Assembly (NCBI GenBank): GCA_020744425.1
Contig: JAGMUV010000003.1
Location: forward strand, 620,001-684,000
DNA: 64,000 bases
Source: Dactylonectria macrodidyma
Taxonomy: Eukaryota > Ascomycota > Sordariomycetes > Hypocreales > Nectriaceae
Direction: 5' to 3'
The notes below the pieces were generated by a model, which ran no database searches, had not been told where the DNA came from, and saw only the letters and a list, made by a program, of their open reading frames with translations. A program made the position numbers and the translations under genes. Shown piece by piece: positions 1-11,458 of this stretch (position 1 is its first letter; each line of letters begins with the position of its first letter).

Positions 1-1300
1 CGGGGCCGTTGCGTTCCTTGGCCAGCGCATTCATCCCGTCTACGAGCTCCCTGAGCGTGTTGCGAACGACAAAGTCCTCTCCGTGCTTCTGGAAGTTCTG
101 TACGGGGATCGTGCCCTTCTTGCCAAAGACGCGCTGTCGCAGGAACTGCACGATGCTCTTGTTGGACAGATCGGGGTTTTGTTCGGAACCGGAGAGGGCG
201 AATTCGCGGGCGATGATGGTCTGGTCGAGGATGAACCACGAGTAGTCGTAGCCAGTGCTGCAAATCTCCTTGAGCGTACCGAGCGTGTCAGTTCCTGGGA
301 ATAGGTACGGGGGCAGTCGCTTGCCGTTGGCGTCCAGCCAGAGCGACGATGGCGCGGGCAAGATGCGGATGCCGTGGTTAGGCCAGATCGAATCCCAGTT
401 CTGGAGGCCCTCGACGTAATGCCACATCCGGTCGCGGTTGACTATGTTGGCGCCGACGGCCTCGGTGATTCCAATCATGCGTCCGTCTACGTGCGCGGGC
501 ACGCCAACGACAAAGGTTTCGGGAACCTTGGGTCCTAACCGGTCAACGGGCCAAGCTGCCTTGACGGCTTCTACATTGCCTCCAATTCCACCAGATGAAA
601 CCAGCACGGCTGAACCAAGCAGTTCGAACTTGTCGGCCTCGACTCTTGATGTCTTGATTCCTCTGGCTTGCTTGTCCTCCTCCAGCACTCTTCCTCTCAC
701 TCCAATAGCTCGACCCGCGTCATCCACAATGACCTCGTCGACTGCGTGGCGGAACTTGAAGGTAATTGTGCCCTTCTTTGCTGCTTTCAGAACGGGATCC
801 CGGAATATCCTGACGACTTCTGGCCCCGCGCCCCATGAGACGTGGAATCGCGGTACTGAATTGCCATGGCCGTCAGCTCTGCCGTCTCCTCTCTCGGCCC
901 AGCCGACATTGAAGAGAAATCCCAATCCCCTCGCCTTCACGTATCCTTCCATGCCGTTTTCACCATCCTTATTCGCGGCAAAGTCCACAAACGCCTTGGC
1001 CCACTTGATGGGCCACTTGTCCTCGCCATCCGCGCGGTCGAACTGCGCGCTTCCGAACCAATCGCGCATGGCCAGCTCGCGCGAGTCCTTGATGCCAGTG
1101 CGTCGCTGCTGGGCGCTGTCGACCATGAACAGCCCACCTAGCGACCAAAAAGCCTGCCCACCAAGATTGGCCTCATTTTCCTGATCGACAATGACGGTCG
1201 GGATGCCGCGCTGGACGCCCAGCTCAAAGGCCGCTACCAACCCAGCCAACCCGCCGCCGACGATGATGACGGGCTTCTGGTCGGTTGCATTTGAAGCCAT
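1..1300 (-). CDS. FAD-binding dehydrogenase, KstD/fumarate-reductase-like (C-terminus cut by window edge)
   Basis: Flavin-dependent oxidoreductase of the FAD-binding 2 superfamily, which includes 3-ketosteroid dehydrogenases and soluble fumarate reductases. The start codon is at 1300. An open frame runs without introns to the window edge, about 433 residues. The N-terminus carries the dinucleotide-binding motif IIVGGGLAGLVAAFE (residues 11-25), followed by VIVDQE for the ribose contact and GGQAFWSLGGLF, typical of this superfamily. A second glycine-rich stretch, VLVSSGGIGGN, lies near residue 238. Family members are about 550 residues, so roughly 120 are missing at the left edge. Substrate cannot be told from sequence; steroid or fumarate activity is only a family-level guess. 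No signal peptide is seen. Confidence 0.85.
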   Translation of the reverse strand, partial: MASNATDQKPVIIVGGGLAGLVAAFELGVQRGIPTVIVDQENEANLGGQAFWSLGGLFMVDSAQQRRTGIKDSRELAMRDWFGSAQFDRADGEDKWPIKWAKAFVDFAANKDGENGMEGYVKARGLGFLFNVGWAERGDGRADGHGNSVPRFHVSWGAGPEVVRIFRDPVLKAAKKGTITFKFRHAVDEVIVDDAGRAIGVRGRVLEEDKQARGIKTSRVEADKFELLGSAVLVSSGGIGGNVEAVKAAWPVDRLGPKVPETFVVGVPAHVDGRMIGITEAVGANIVNRDRMWHYVEGLQNWDSIWPNHGIRILPAPSSLWLDANGKRLPPYLFPGTDTLGTLKEICSTGYDYSWFILDQTIIAREFALSGSEQNPDLSNKSIVQFLRQRVFGKKGTIPVQNFQKHGEDFVVRNTLRELVDGMNALAKERNGP

Positions 1301-2458
1301 GATTGGGTGATGAATCGGAGCTCTGGTCGCCAATGTTGTTTGGCTCGTTGCGTATTACATGGGAGAAGCAGCCGTCTTATTCTTCACATGTCGTAAGCTG
1401 AAGCCGAGTATGCGACAAAGTTCCCGAGGCATCGCGGGCGACTCCGCATTCTGGGGTATTGCCCCAGAAACAGAAACCCCGCCTCCGCTGGACTTCTCGG
1501 ACCGTTGTTGGCCCGAATATCCCGATCGTATAACCTGGGGAAACCTTTACCCGATCCGGGAATGGCCTTGACGAGCCCTGGTATTAATCAGGATAGTCTC
1601 GGGGATGATGGGTGATGGTAGACAAAAAGTTCTACCAGCCAAGAGTCTATCATCCCGTAGCGACTTCAACAACCACTGTGGAGAGCGCGTAGAGCGTGGA
1701 GAACATGCCTGGCGTCTAACACCATTCTAACGCTTGTTCAAGCAGCTGTGCTCGTTCGGCTGGCTGCATTGGTGAAACTTTTAGCGCTCCAGATTCGTTA
1801 CGGCGGTTGTTCCTAAGAATCCATTGGTAGATGGCAGGGATGCCGATAATCTGCCCACTTTCAATATCCATTTACGCCGTGCTACAGTGCATAGAGTACT
1901 CAGAACACGGTGCTATCGCCTATTTTCTCAAAGGGAGGAAGAAAAGTCCTTCACACGATGAAGCATCAACTTGAATTGTGGCTTGAGGAGTCAATTAAGC
2001 AATAAATGTTACTTGTAGTATTTTTGATGCATTTATTATGACACATGAGAGACTCATTTATTTTGCTGTACACTATTTCACACATGAATTTGGGTGCTGG
2101 TGATAAGAATGCCACAGATAACACTGTGCCAGAAGCTATTATTAGCTCCATATCCAGAGACGACTGTTGGTCTGTTGGTTGTTGTGCAGCCTCACCCACG
2201 TAATTTAGGTCTTAGGCAGTAAATTTTCATGCTTCGCAAAATAATCTCTTCAGTTTTATCGTCATCCACACCACTGATCTTGTAAATTATTTGTTTTGAA
2301 GTGTTGGTATTTGCCCATGTTTGGGAATTTCTGTTTTGAAGCGTTTAGCGTCGACCACCTCCTTTGAGGCCATATTCCTCACACCAGCATCGCCACGACT
2401 CTGCCGTTTACGAGTGAAACATTACGCCACCAACCCGCCGTCACACCATAGTACCTCA
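1301..2458. other. Intergenic, shared upstream region
   Basis: 1.16 kb between the divergent FAD dehydrogenase (-) and membrane-ankyrin gene (+), so it must hold both promoters. The right half (about 1860-2330) is visibly AT-richer than the left. The only open frames are short, start at non-ATG codons or lack family features. No repeat or RNA gene was seen. Confidence 0.6.
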
Positions 2459-5400
2459 ATGGGTGCATATATCCTCATTCTCCTTTCCTTCCCATTGGGG
2501 GCTGTCGCCGACTCAAGCAGCGAGTGGAGCGAGTTCACCAACAACTTCGCCAGTGATCTTGCTCCTATCATCGCCCTTTTCGGTGAACAGGTCACGAAGC
2601 AATTCCTGAGCGAGTCAACGTCTTTTCTGGACAACATCATTTTCGGACTTGCACCACTGGGAATCCTGACAGCGGTTGTCTCGGTCATTCGCGTTTACGG
2701 AAATGCCTCTCTAAAGGCATTCATCGGACGATCGCAAGAGCCCCACGCTGTGGCAGAAGCTGAGCTGTGCTCATCTACAAGCCAAGATGTGTGCGAGCTA
2801 TGGACAAATGGAGGGATTTGCCGTGTTTTCGGGCGGCCAAAGATTCTCGAGTTCTTTTACACGCCAGGTGGAGAGTTCTATCCCAAATTCTCGGAACAAA
2901 CAGCGCAGCCACCGTCTTGCGGCATTGAGCTCCCGAGGATTCTGCTATCAACGAAATCTCCAACGGGTAAAGATACGCCGCCAACAGGAGCTTGGACAGA
3001 AGTACGGACCTTTACCGGTCTTTCATCAATCACGAGACATGATACGGAAGATGACTTAGAAGGCCTGAAACCACACGAACAATTTGCACCTCACCCTAAT
3101 CTATCGCTAAATATCGGCATACGAACCACACCTCCCATATTCTTATGGGCCGCTGCCATTTTTGGAGGTCTTTTACAGCTGAGCTTGTTTGGCTTCGCAA
3201 CATGGACAACATTCTTTGCGTATAACACGGAAAAGGCAACCCAACTGTGGTCGTTTTGCTTTACCGTGGCTGGGACCATTCTGCTCGTTTTTGGCATGAT
3301 CCTTTGCGCAATGTTGATCTCCCGCAAGTCATGCTCGAGAAAGTTCACAACACGAAGCCATGAATCCTCTGATCAGAAGACAGTCGTGTTCTGGCTACAG
3401 CCTGGCGGTCAGCGGATTGGCGACCAGCAGTTCAGTGCGTTTGCTCATTCAGCGGAGAAGCAGGACTACGTTACATCTCGGAGGGTGGACACGGAGGCGT
3501 ATAAAAAGGACCCAGACGCCATCAAGTACCCCTTTCCGACTCTCATCGTCGCTGTTGTCGCTTCGACTGTGGGGTTCATCTGCCAATTCGTCGGCTTGCG
3601 TGGAGTGCATGGATCGGTCGCATTGTACCAGCTCGCATCAACCGTCTGCATGTCCATCATTCGGGCGTTGCTCCGAAGTAGACGGCTTGGCCGAGAAAAG
3701 AATGCCCTGGAAGAGGTACAAGTCAATACCGACGGGCACGAACTTGATTGGCAGGCTTTGAACATGGAGCTGCGTCACGAAGACGACCATCCGCAAAACT
3801 CTGCTCGTAAGTGCCTATCACTGTCGTCTTTGGCCATGTTCTGACTCATTTTAGACCTCAAACAGCCCGTTTGGTACATTAGCGACATTCCGCATACTAT
3901 GGAGAGTCCCGAACATGACGAATCAATTGACTTGGATCAAGATACCGGGGTGCTCACTGTCACTGACAGCACCACACCACACATCGTGGGCTTCAGGCCT
4001 TCACGATTGATGGAAGAAGACTCTAGCGAAACTAATGATGCCTATGCACGCTGCTCAAACGAAGCTTTGAAGTGGATTCGTTTCAACGAGAAGAAGCATT
4101 CTACTCTAAACGAGGCAGCAAAGATTCTGCGCATCAGATCACGCTTAGCATATTTGACTAGTGACTCCGTCACATCACCCGAGGAAGCGTGGCAATCAGA
4201 TGTTCGCGAGATGGCTGGCAAGCTTCAAGAGGCCCTCCAAGACACTGTTGAGTACATCTTCTCGGCCGAGAACATGCTCTCAGACGAATGGAAGCAAGCC
4301 AATGCGCTCGTCTGGTCAACCACTTGCATGCTTTCACAACCACCACACAAGGGACAAGCGCCTTTGCCTATCCATTTCCTCATGTGCCGCGATGAGAACG
4401 GATGGAAAATTGAGAAGCACCAGCTCGAGGCAAGTCTTGGACTGTGGTGGTGGTCGCTCAAGCAGCTGGAAGATGTTGAAAACCTCTTCGCAGGCAAGAG
4501 CATCCTGGTGGAGGAGTCGCAAAAGTCCAATTTCGAGTCGGCTATCCGACTTTGGATCACCCAAACTCACGGAATTTCCGAGAGTACTGTTCCTAACTGC
4601 GGTACTCAAGACTCAGATGAGAGCAACCGGACATACCCTTCTACTCTCTCTGTGGTTGCATCCTTGATCGGTTCAGAGACGCCGAACAGTTCGGAAGAGG
4701 AAGAGGAAGACATGTACCCAGGAGCCCTTCTCTCTCTTAAAACTAAAGGATCCCCGCTGCAAAAGATTGCTCAAGACGTTTTTACCATTTTCGTCAATAG
4801 GCTTGCCGATATCCTTGAGCCGCTGAAGGGCGTCGAATTTCGGCAAAGGCAGACGGCTTCCCTTAGTCTCTTAGGCAACTCGGCAGAGTCGAGATATTTG
4901 GGGCTCATGAACTTTCATGTTCAGTCAATTGCCGATATCTTGGTTGCTGCTGGTGTTGGGTCTCAAGAAGAAGCATTGATGAGCATTGTCCCTCCCCTCT
5001 TCCAAAGATCGAAGTTGCCGCATCTCGAAGATGTCATGGAAGATCTGCTGTCTCGTGCCAAGTCGCTCAAACAAGGCAATAACTTCCAACAAGCAGAGGA
5101 CCTGCTTCATGGGCTCTTCCACCATGGTCCAGTTCAGTTCCAGGAGAAGGTACTGAGGGCTCTTGGAGAGATCTATCGCACTGCAATTCGATCCGACAAA
5201 CAATTGGAGCAAAAGTTCGGTCAACACGGCTTCAATAACATGACGGGTACGTACCTGGGAATAAGTCTCTCCGACGAAGCGCTGCAGACCTTAGAAAACT
5301 ACAAATTTGTCTGTGAGTATTTCATGAGACGTGGGAGTCACGGTCATGCCATCAGAAGCTTTCGAAGCAATGATACCGAGACCAAAGCGTTTTTGGAGCA

Positions 5401-7438
5401 GTTGATGAGCCAACCAGTAAGGCCACGCGGCTTGATCTTGATTGACGAATTCGACTTTCAAACAGCGAGTGTTAAGGACATCCTGCCGATTCTCAGATGG
5501 GCCGTCATGGGCAACTGCTCCGAATTGATTGAAGATGTACTCAAAACCCACGTCGGCCTTATCAATGAGACCGATGACGAAGGTCGGACGCCACTTTTCT
5601 GGGCTCTTGGCTGCGAAAACGAAACGCTTCGATGTCTTCTCAACTGGCCCAACTTGGTGGTGAATGTCCCCGACAAGAAGGGTATGACAGCTCTTTCATT
5701 GGCCGCCCAGCAAGGCTTGTCTAATACAGTGAACCTGCTCTTGGAACGTGGAGCGGATCCTAGGGCAACGGACGTTTCTAATAGATCTCCGTTACATTAT
5801 GCAGCAGAGAGTGGCGTGCCACAGACGGTGCAATTGCTCCTAAACCACGGCGCAGATGTTAGAACTACAGACGTCCGTAATAGGACGGCATTGCACGAGG
5901 CGGCCAAACAGGGCACATCTGGCACGGTGGAACTGCTTCTTAATCGCGGAGCGGATTCCCAAGCGATAGATGTTGACGACAAGACGGCATTGTATGAGGC
6001 GGCGTTGCACAACCACGTCGAGACGCTGACCATACTCCTCAAAGTCGACGCAGACCTAGATATTCCCTTTGATGACCCGAGATACAACAAAATCTGCTCC
6101 AACGCAGCGACTGCTAGTTGCCTGGACGCTGTTCGAGTCCTAGTCAGAGAACGAAAGGCCATTACAACCGTGTCATACCGGAGTGATAACTTCAATGGGA
6201 ACGTTCTTGGGTCGGCAGCAAGCACTGGCGATTTTGACAAGCTCAAATTCCTCATCCAAGAATGTGACGTGGATGTGAACATGCATATCCCAACCGGATA
6301 CTATGGCAGTGCCCTAATCACTGCAGCAGCTCAACATAACATGAAGTCCGTCCGGTTCCTGGTCGAAGAGTGTGGCGCAGATGTGAATATGGTTGCTCGA
6401 TATGGGCGCTCTGGGAGCGCCCTGGTCGGTGCGGTTGGAAACTCAAACCCCCAAAAAAGCATGGAGATTACTCGGTACCTAGTTCTGGAATGTGGAGCAG
6501 ACGTCAATCTGCCTCTTCTTGCTGGAAACTCTGGCAGTGCTCTTGCTGCCGCGTCTGTTTGGTGTTACAAAGACATCGCCGCGTTCCTCATTGAGCAAGG
6601 GGCAGACGTCAATATGCCCCTTCCAGTGGGGAACTATGGTAGTGCTCTTGGAGCTGCAGCCACAAATAATAACAGGGACAAGAGGATTAGTATGGTGAAG
6701 TTCCTCGTCCAGAATTACGGAGCAGATGTGAACATGCCTCTTCCGAGTGGGGATTATGGCAGTGCCCTTGCCACGGCGGCTGCCCGTGGTTCCGTGGATG
6801 TCACCCAGTTTCTTGTCCAGGAGGGGGGAGCGGATGTCAACATGCCTCTTCAGAACGGGCTGTATGGAAGTGCTGTTGCAGCTGCAGCTGGTTTCGGTAA
6901 ACTTGAGTCTGTTCAATTTCTGGCTCAAGAATGTGGAGCGGACGTCCACTCGACCATACCCTCTGGTTCCTACGGCAGCGTTCTGGCAGCCTCAGCAGCT
7001 ACGGGAGAAATTGCCGTCGTCCAATTTCTCGTCAACGACTGTGGAGTAGACATCAACTCGCCGCTTCAAGCTGGAACGTATGGAAGTGCCCTTGCAGCCG
7101 CTGCTGCTGAGGGTCGCACTGAAGTTGTTGAGTTCCTGGTTCACGAGCGTGACACAGATGTGAATATGCAAATTCCATCCGGGAACTATGGTAGTGCCTT
7201 GGCTGCTGCTGCCTACTGGGGTAGAGAGAATGTAGTCAAGATCTTGCTTGAAGCCGGAGCGAGCGTGGATATGAAGTTGATGCATGGATGGTTTGAGACT
7301 GAGAGTGCTTTACAGGCTTCTCAAACGCCTATTTTTGAGGAGTACTTCACGCGCCCTTACTATACGGAAAAGTGGAAGCTAGAGGAAAGCAAGGCAAACG
7401 TCCGATCTTTACTGGAACGTCATTTGGTTAGTTCATAG
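2459..7438 (+). CDS. Membrane-anchored ankyrin-repeat protein, 1,643 aa
   Basis: Large fungal protein with an N-terminal membrane module and C-terminal ankyrin repeats. Exons 2459-3806 and 3855-7438; the 48-nt GT..AG intron joins codons as C+AC and the sum is an exact reading frame. The start at 2459 is the first ATG of the frame; the open frame upstream has no ATG. The N-terminus (SEWSEFTNNFASDLAPII...LFGEQVTKQFLSES) is a motif I recognise from many uncharacterised fungal ankyrin proteins. Hydrophobic segments lie near residues 60-80, 222-245, 255-280 and 360-385. A 500-residue helical middle region without a recognised domain follows, with an acidic patch SSEEEEEDMYP. Four ordinary ankyrin repeats (LLLERGADPRATD type) precede about nine diverged 36-37-residue units built on GADVNMPL..G.YGSALAAAA. 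Function is unknown; a signalling or allorecognition scaffold is speculation. Confidence 0.85.
6270..7265 (+). repeat. About nine tandem diverged ankyrin units inside the membrane-ankyrin gene
   Basis: Units of roughly 108-117 nt encode the pattern (C/G)GADVNMPL..G.YGSALAAAA...VQFLV. The linker between the VNM strand and the SAL helix is lengthened compared with a 33-residue ankyrin repeat. Central units are the most alike; the outer ones drift (for example VDINSPLQAGTYGSALAA and ADVHSTIPSGSYGSVLAA). Confidence 0.8.
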
Positions 7439-7829
7439 ATAATCCTCGTCTTTTGTGGTATCAATGGCAGTAATGTCCCTCAAGCTGGCCAATGGCTAGC
7501 GAGTGCTACAGTGGTTCCCAAACTGAAGAGCGAAGCAAAGAAAGAGAATTGAATCGAAACCTGTTAAGAATAACATCGAACTTCAGCTCAGATACTTCTC
7601 TGCTACTCAAAGTAAATGATGAGATCATTGAGATGATTCAGCTGGAAAATACTGATCTATATCATCTTCTCGATCCACTAGGTCATAGATCAGACTTCGA
7701 ATCATTATGTCTGTCTCTCAGGACTTAGGCCTAAAATTAAAGCAGGACCATTTGCTTATTTTCTCTTAAATTAGGGTTATAGTCTTCAGATACGCAAAAG
7801 GATTTGCTCGATTACTCCAAGAAGTCTCG
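7439..7829. other. Intergenic, convergent 3' ends
   Basis: 391 bp between the 3' ends of the membrane-ankyrin gene and D-amino-acid oxidase. A 78-codon ATG frame at 7492-7728 (+) has no recognisable feature and reads as chance. Confidence 0.5.
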
Positions 7830-9095
7830 TTAAAGACTTGCCCGAGGCAGTGTGCTGCGTAGTTCGCGCAAAACATCCTCGATGCTTCGAACGGCATCCA
7901 AGGCCATACCGTAACCGGCCTGGAAGCCAGTACCACCAGCACCATAATTGTGCACAATAGTTTTCTTCTCACCAGCAACGGAGATCTCGTCCCTTTCGAT
8001 CCGCGCACCACCTTCACGTGAGGGCCGGAGCCCAGCAAACGCTGCAAGAACTTCAAGGTCTTTCTGCCGTAACTCGAAGCTCAACTCCTTAGTTCTATCT
8101 AAGATCGATTGAGTCTCATGCGCATAGGTGGAACTATCACTAGAGTCCATGTTAGACGTGATTATTCGACGGTCCGGGGACATGACTTACCCAACGCCTT
8201 TTTGCATGTATCCTCCAAGAATCACGTTTCCATTCGACTCAGGCCTTGGGATCACGTAGGTCTCATAATCCTTCCCGTGTCGCATTATGTTGGTCTTGAC
8301 ATGGGGAGCCCGTGTCAAGAGCACTTGGCCTCGCGTCGGATAGCATTTGGGGTCTTCGACGCCAGGGAGCGTCTGAGCAGCATTTCCAATGCAGTTGAAG
8401 ACGACCTTGGTTGCGGGGCTGGCGAACGCGGGTTGGATGCTTGGGAGTTTTTGACGCACAAATCGCACACCATGTTGGTTCTTTAGTCTGCGATAGAGGT
8501 ACTCAACGTGCATCGGCGCGTTCAGTGTGAGCGTTGTGAATGAGGCCGCGAATTTCACGCCCTCGGGAAGTTCTTCTTCAGGCAATACCCGGAACTGGAA
8601 CTATCAGTACAAAGAGGATATTACTGCGATGGTGCCGATCGTACGTCTTCGAGATACTCCGCCATATGCTTGATCTTATCGTGTGGAACATTCTCATCCC
8701 AAAACTCAGTAGATGGCGTTCGTCGAACAAACGTTTCCTCAGGCTGTTTCGAGGCCAATTTGCAAAGATGAGCATACCCAAGGCGATCCCACCTCAGGGC
8801 ATTAACGTCTGTGCCCGAAATTGCAGAGAAATTGCAACCAGCCCTGTCAGATGTAAGGATGTATGAGCGCGCAGACGGAGTGCAGACGAAGACTCACCAT
8901 GGAGAAGTATAGCCTGGTGAAGTGTCTCCAGGAAGGTGCTCAGCAATGACGGTGATGTATTTGCCATATCCTCTTTCAGAGAGGACCAGCGCAACATCGA
9001 GACCGATAATACCAGCGCTGTCAAAACATTAGCTCTAGATGGTTATGGAGGAGCCTGGGTGCCTACCCGACAATGACAATACTATCGGATGCCAT
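7830..9095 (-). CDS. D-amino-acid oxidase, 355 aa
   Basis: FAD enzyme that oxidatively deaminates D-amino acids to 2-oxo acids, ammonia and hydrogen peroxide, normally in peroxisomes. Five exons on the minus strand: 9067-9095, 8898-9017, 8645-8843, 8191-8600 and 7830-8139; introns are 44-54 nt and the joined length is 356 codons. The N-terminal Rossmann motif is VIVGAGIIGLDVALVLSERG (GxGxxG at residues 10-15). The family signature SPWAGCNF forms exactly across the second intron. The C-terminal half has TRGQVLLT and HNYGAGGTGFQAGYGMA, the conserved FAD-binding end of the family. The last three residues are ASL, which is not a canonical PTS1 (SKL type), so peroxisomal import is uncertain. At least four GATA hexamers lie upstream, as expected for a nitrogen-controlled gene. 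Confidence 0.93.
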
Positions 9096-9676
9096 CTTGA
9101 ATGAATTATAAGTGAAAGAAGATGGCTCTTACAGATAACAGAAATCCCTCGGAGATTTTATACGATCTTAGATTTATCGAATCCTCCTTAGTCAACTCTA
9201 AAGACTCAAGAGTAGAATAGAGCTGGCCGTCGAAGAGTTGGCCGTCAAAAGCAAAGCAAAAACAGCCGGCCGACACTATGGATGACTGGTGTTGAAGCCG
9301 GGCTCGGCGAGCGTCCATCGGCATTGACATTCATTGGTGGCGTTGCTACCCTCGAACTTATCTCTCTCCACTTTGATTGTCCGCGCCAAAGCGCGGCCAG
9401 TTCGCGTCAGTGGGATAACCTTTATCGGTACTTTTTCTAGGTCCGTATCTCCAATCTTTCAATGAAGGAGCTTATTAATGACGATTCCAGGAATGTCGCG
9501 TGTTTTCTTCTCTTTCGGTAGTAATTATTCGACTGTAAGGAGGTGGGTTTAAACTCTGTGTCATCGCTGCGGCGGCATGCATCTGGCTCTTCTGCTCCTA
9601 ATGGACTTAAAATGTCGCAGGAAATTGGATTGAGCATTGACTCAACCGAAGGCATTCGCATCAGTCTATGGGTCTA
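9096..9676. promoter_or_regulatory. Promoter of the D-amino-acid oxidase gene, with GATA elements
   Basis: 581 bp between the oxidase start and the esterase stop. HGATAR hexamers (either strand) are seen at 9133 (AGATAA), 9174 (TTATCG), 9358 (TTATCT) and 9422 (TTATCG). Chance expectation for this length is about 1.7. GATA factors of the AreA/NIT2 type act through such sites; binding here is inferred. Confidence 0.45.
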
Positions 9677-10983
9677 TCAATTGCCGTGTACATCTTTCAG
9701 AATTTTCGCTGTATCCTCGATGAACTCGAAGCTCTTCTTTAGTCCCCTCGTGGGATGGTTATAATGTGCGAATGCGTGAGGTGACCCAGCATATCTCTTC
9801 ATGGTCACGGTGTTTCCTCCATCCTTCAACAATTGACCATAACATTCTCCTTCGTCGCGTTCGAGGTCAAATTCCGCCGTGATTATGTGCGCAGGAGGTA
9901 GGTTCTTCATGTTTGAGGCAAGTACTGGGGTTAGAATCCAAGTGTTCAAAGCCCGCTCTTGTTCGTCTGTCATTCGGTCTTAGTGGAGGATACGAGGCGA
10001 TTCGGAGGGATAACGCACCAGGATCTTCACCGAGCCAGTACTTCAAGAACCATTGTTCACGCCCAAGTGGCCCCCAGGGCAGATCCGAAAAGAGCCGAGC
10101 GCTCTCATAAGGACAATTTTCTACAGTCAGCTGCTTGATCTTTGTGCTGCAGTAACGCATGTCGGTTGCGGGCACCACTAGCATATGGAGCTTGATATCA
10201 ACGCCTTCGTCTCTTGCGAAATGTGCGAGCACAGCAGACATTTGACCACCAGCTGAAAGCCCGCCGAATGATACACTTTTGGGGTCAATGTTTAACAACT
10301 GGGCGTTGTCAATGGTCTGAGCCGATTGTCAGCTTCATTTAGAGAAATGTATGAGAACTTGCCATACCCATTTCACTGCGTCCCAACAATCGTAAATTGC
10401 AGCTGGAAATTTAAATTCCGGTCCCATCCGATAATCCACGTCAATTACTTTGATGTTAGACAGGTTACAAATGTGCCGACACCAAGCTGCTTCAGAGTTG
10501 AGGCCTCCCAAAACCCAGCCGCCTAGCATTCGTTAGACGATGGGTTCAAAATATCCGAGAGTATGAAAGACTTGCCTCCATGAAAATTGAGATGCACCGG
10601 GAAAGGGCCGACTCCCTCGGGTGAATAAATTCTGACGGTGATCTCGCCCGCTGGTGTAGAGGCAGGAATTTGGCGGTCTTCAACATGAAATACATCTGGA
10701 CCTAGAAGGCCATTAGATTGAAAGCCAATGTCAAAAACTCAACTGTATTACCTGGGTATGTAGGGTATGTGAAGCTGTAGCTGGATGGGTCGGCTCTGTA
10801 CTCCTCTAGGGTAATTTCATCCGCTCGAACCATTGATCCTCCATGGTCGTTCCAGAGAGCACGCCATTCAGGATCAAGGCCTTCGTATTGATGAGGAGAA
10901 ATTTCTAAGCGACCTGAGGTGGTCAACGGTATTGTGGGCGCTGCTGTTGACGTGCTTGTCGTTGTAAGTGTGTTGACAGCCAT
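9677..10983 (-). CDS. HSL-family alpha/beta-hydrolase (esterase/lipase), 366 aa
   Basis: Carboxylester hydrolase of the hormone-sensitive-lipase type. Five exons: 10752-10983, 10576-10701, 10368-10522, 10019-10316 and 9677-9966, giving 367 codons. The oxyanion-hole motif HGGG (residues 118-121) is assembled across intron 2. That intron has a GC donor (GCAAGT), because no GT donor there keeps the frame. The nucleophile elbow is GGLSAGG (Ser192), and the likely acid and histidine are Asp304 (EFDLERDEG) and His334 (GSPHAFAH). No signal peptide is seen, so a cytosolic enzyme is likely. The gene is divergent from the peptide transporter with 475 bp between them, which suggests shared control. The natural ester substrate is unknown; it may equally be an amide hydrolase of this fold. 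Confidence 0.9.
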
Positions 10984-11458
10984 GTTGAGGAACGTTGGAG
11001 TTGAAGCACACCATGTATAACGAAGGAACCTAAAGAAAATACGTGTGTTTTGAGAGCGTAAAGATAAAGATAAAGGCCATCAACACTCGCTCCAGGAACC
11101 CTGGTACCGTCGATGCCGCATCAAGCCCCATCGTGATGACGGCGTCGCGAACGATTGGTGGCGTCGAAAGCGCCGATCTTTGGATCCACAACACCTATCA
11201 CGCGAGATAGGGCAACAGAACGCCGCCTATCATGAACGCCATTTCTGACCCCGCGCTATCTCTCGCGTGTAATCCCAGCACAACGGTCCTGGCCTTGCAG
11301 CCGCACGTCTCCATTTCCCCGTGTTTTAAAGGCAGCTTCACGTCATGCCATCTGAGCTTTGAATCTGTGGCTCAGTTCATTTGTAAGAGCTTTATTCAGC
11401 ACGACCAAGAAGTTCTTGAGGCCCTTTGTTCCACATCGTACGATACTGGGATCCGAAA
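10984..11458. promoter_or_regulatory. Bidirectional promoter (esterase / peptide transporter) with six GATA hexamers
   Basis: HGATAR matches on either strand: tandem AGATAA at 11062-11067 and 11068-11073, CTATCA at 11195-11200, AGATAG at 11205-11210, CTATCA at 11227-11232 and CTATCT at 11256-11261. The third and fourth form an inverted pair, CTATC-N6-GATAG. Expected by chance is about 1.4 in this length. AreA/NIT2 GATA factors prefer paired sites; nitrogen control is inferred. Confidence 0.5.

Noticed and set aside
438..1184. Plus-strand 248-codon open frame
   Set aside because: It is antisense to the FAD dehydrogenase, which has clear Rossmann and flavin motifs; this frame has none.
7492..7728. 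78-codon ATG frame after the membrane-ankyrin gene
   Set aside because: No motif, AT-rich 3' spacer, convergent with the oxidase.
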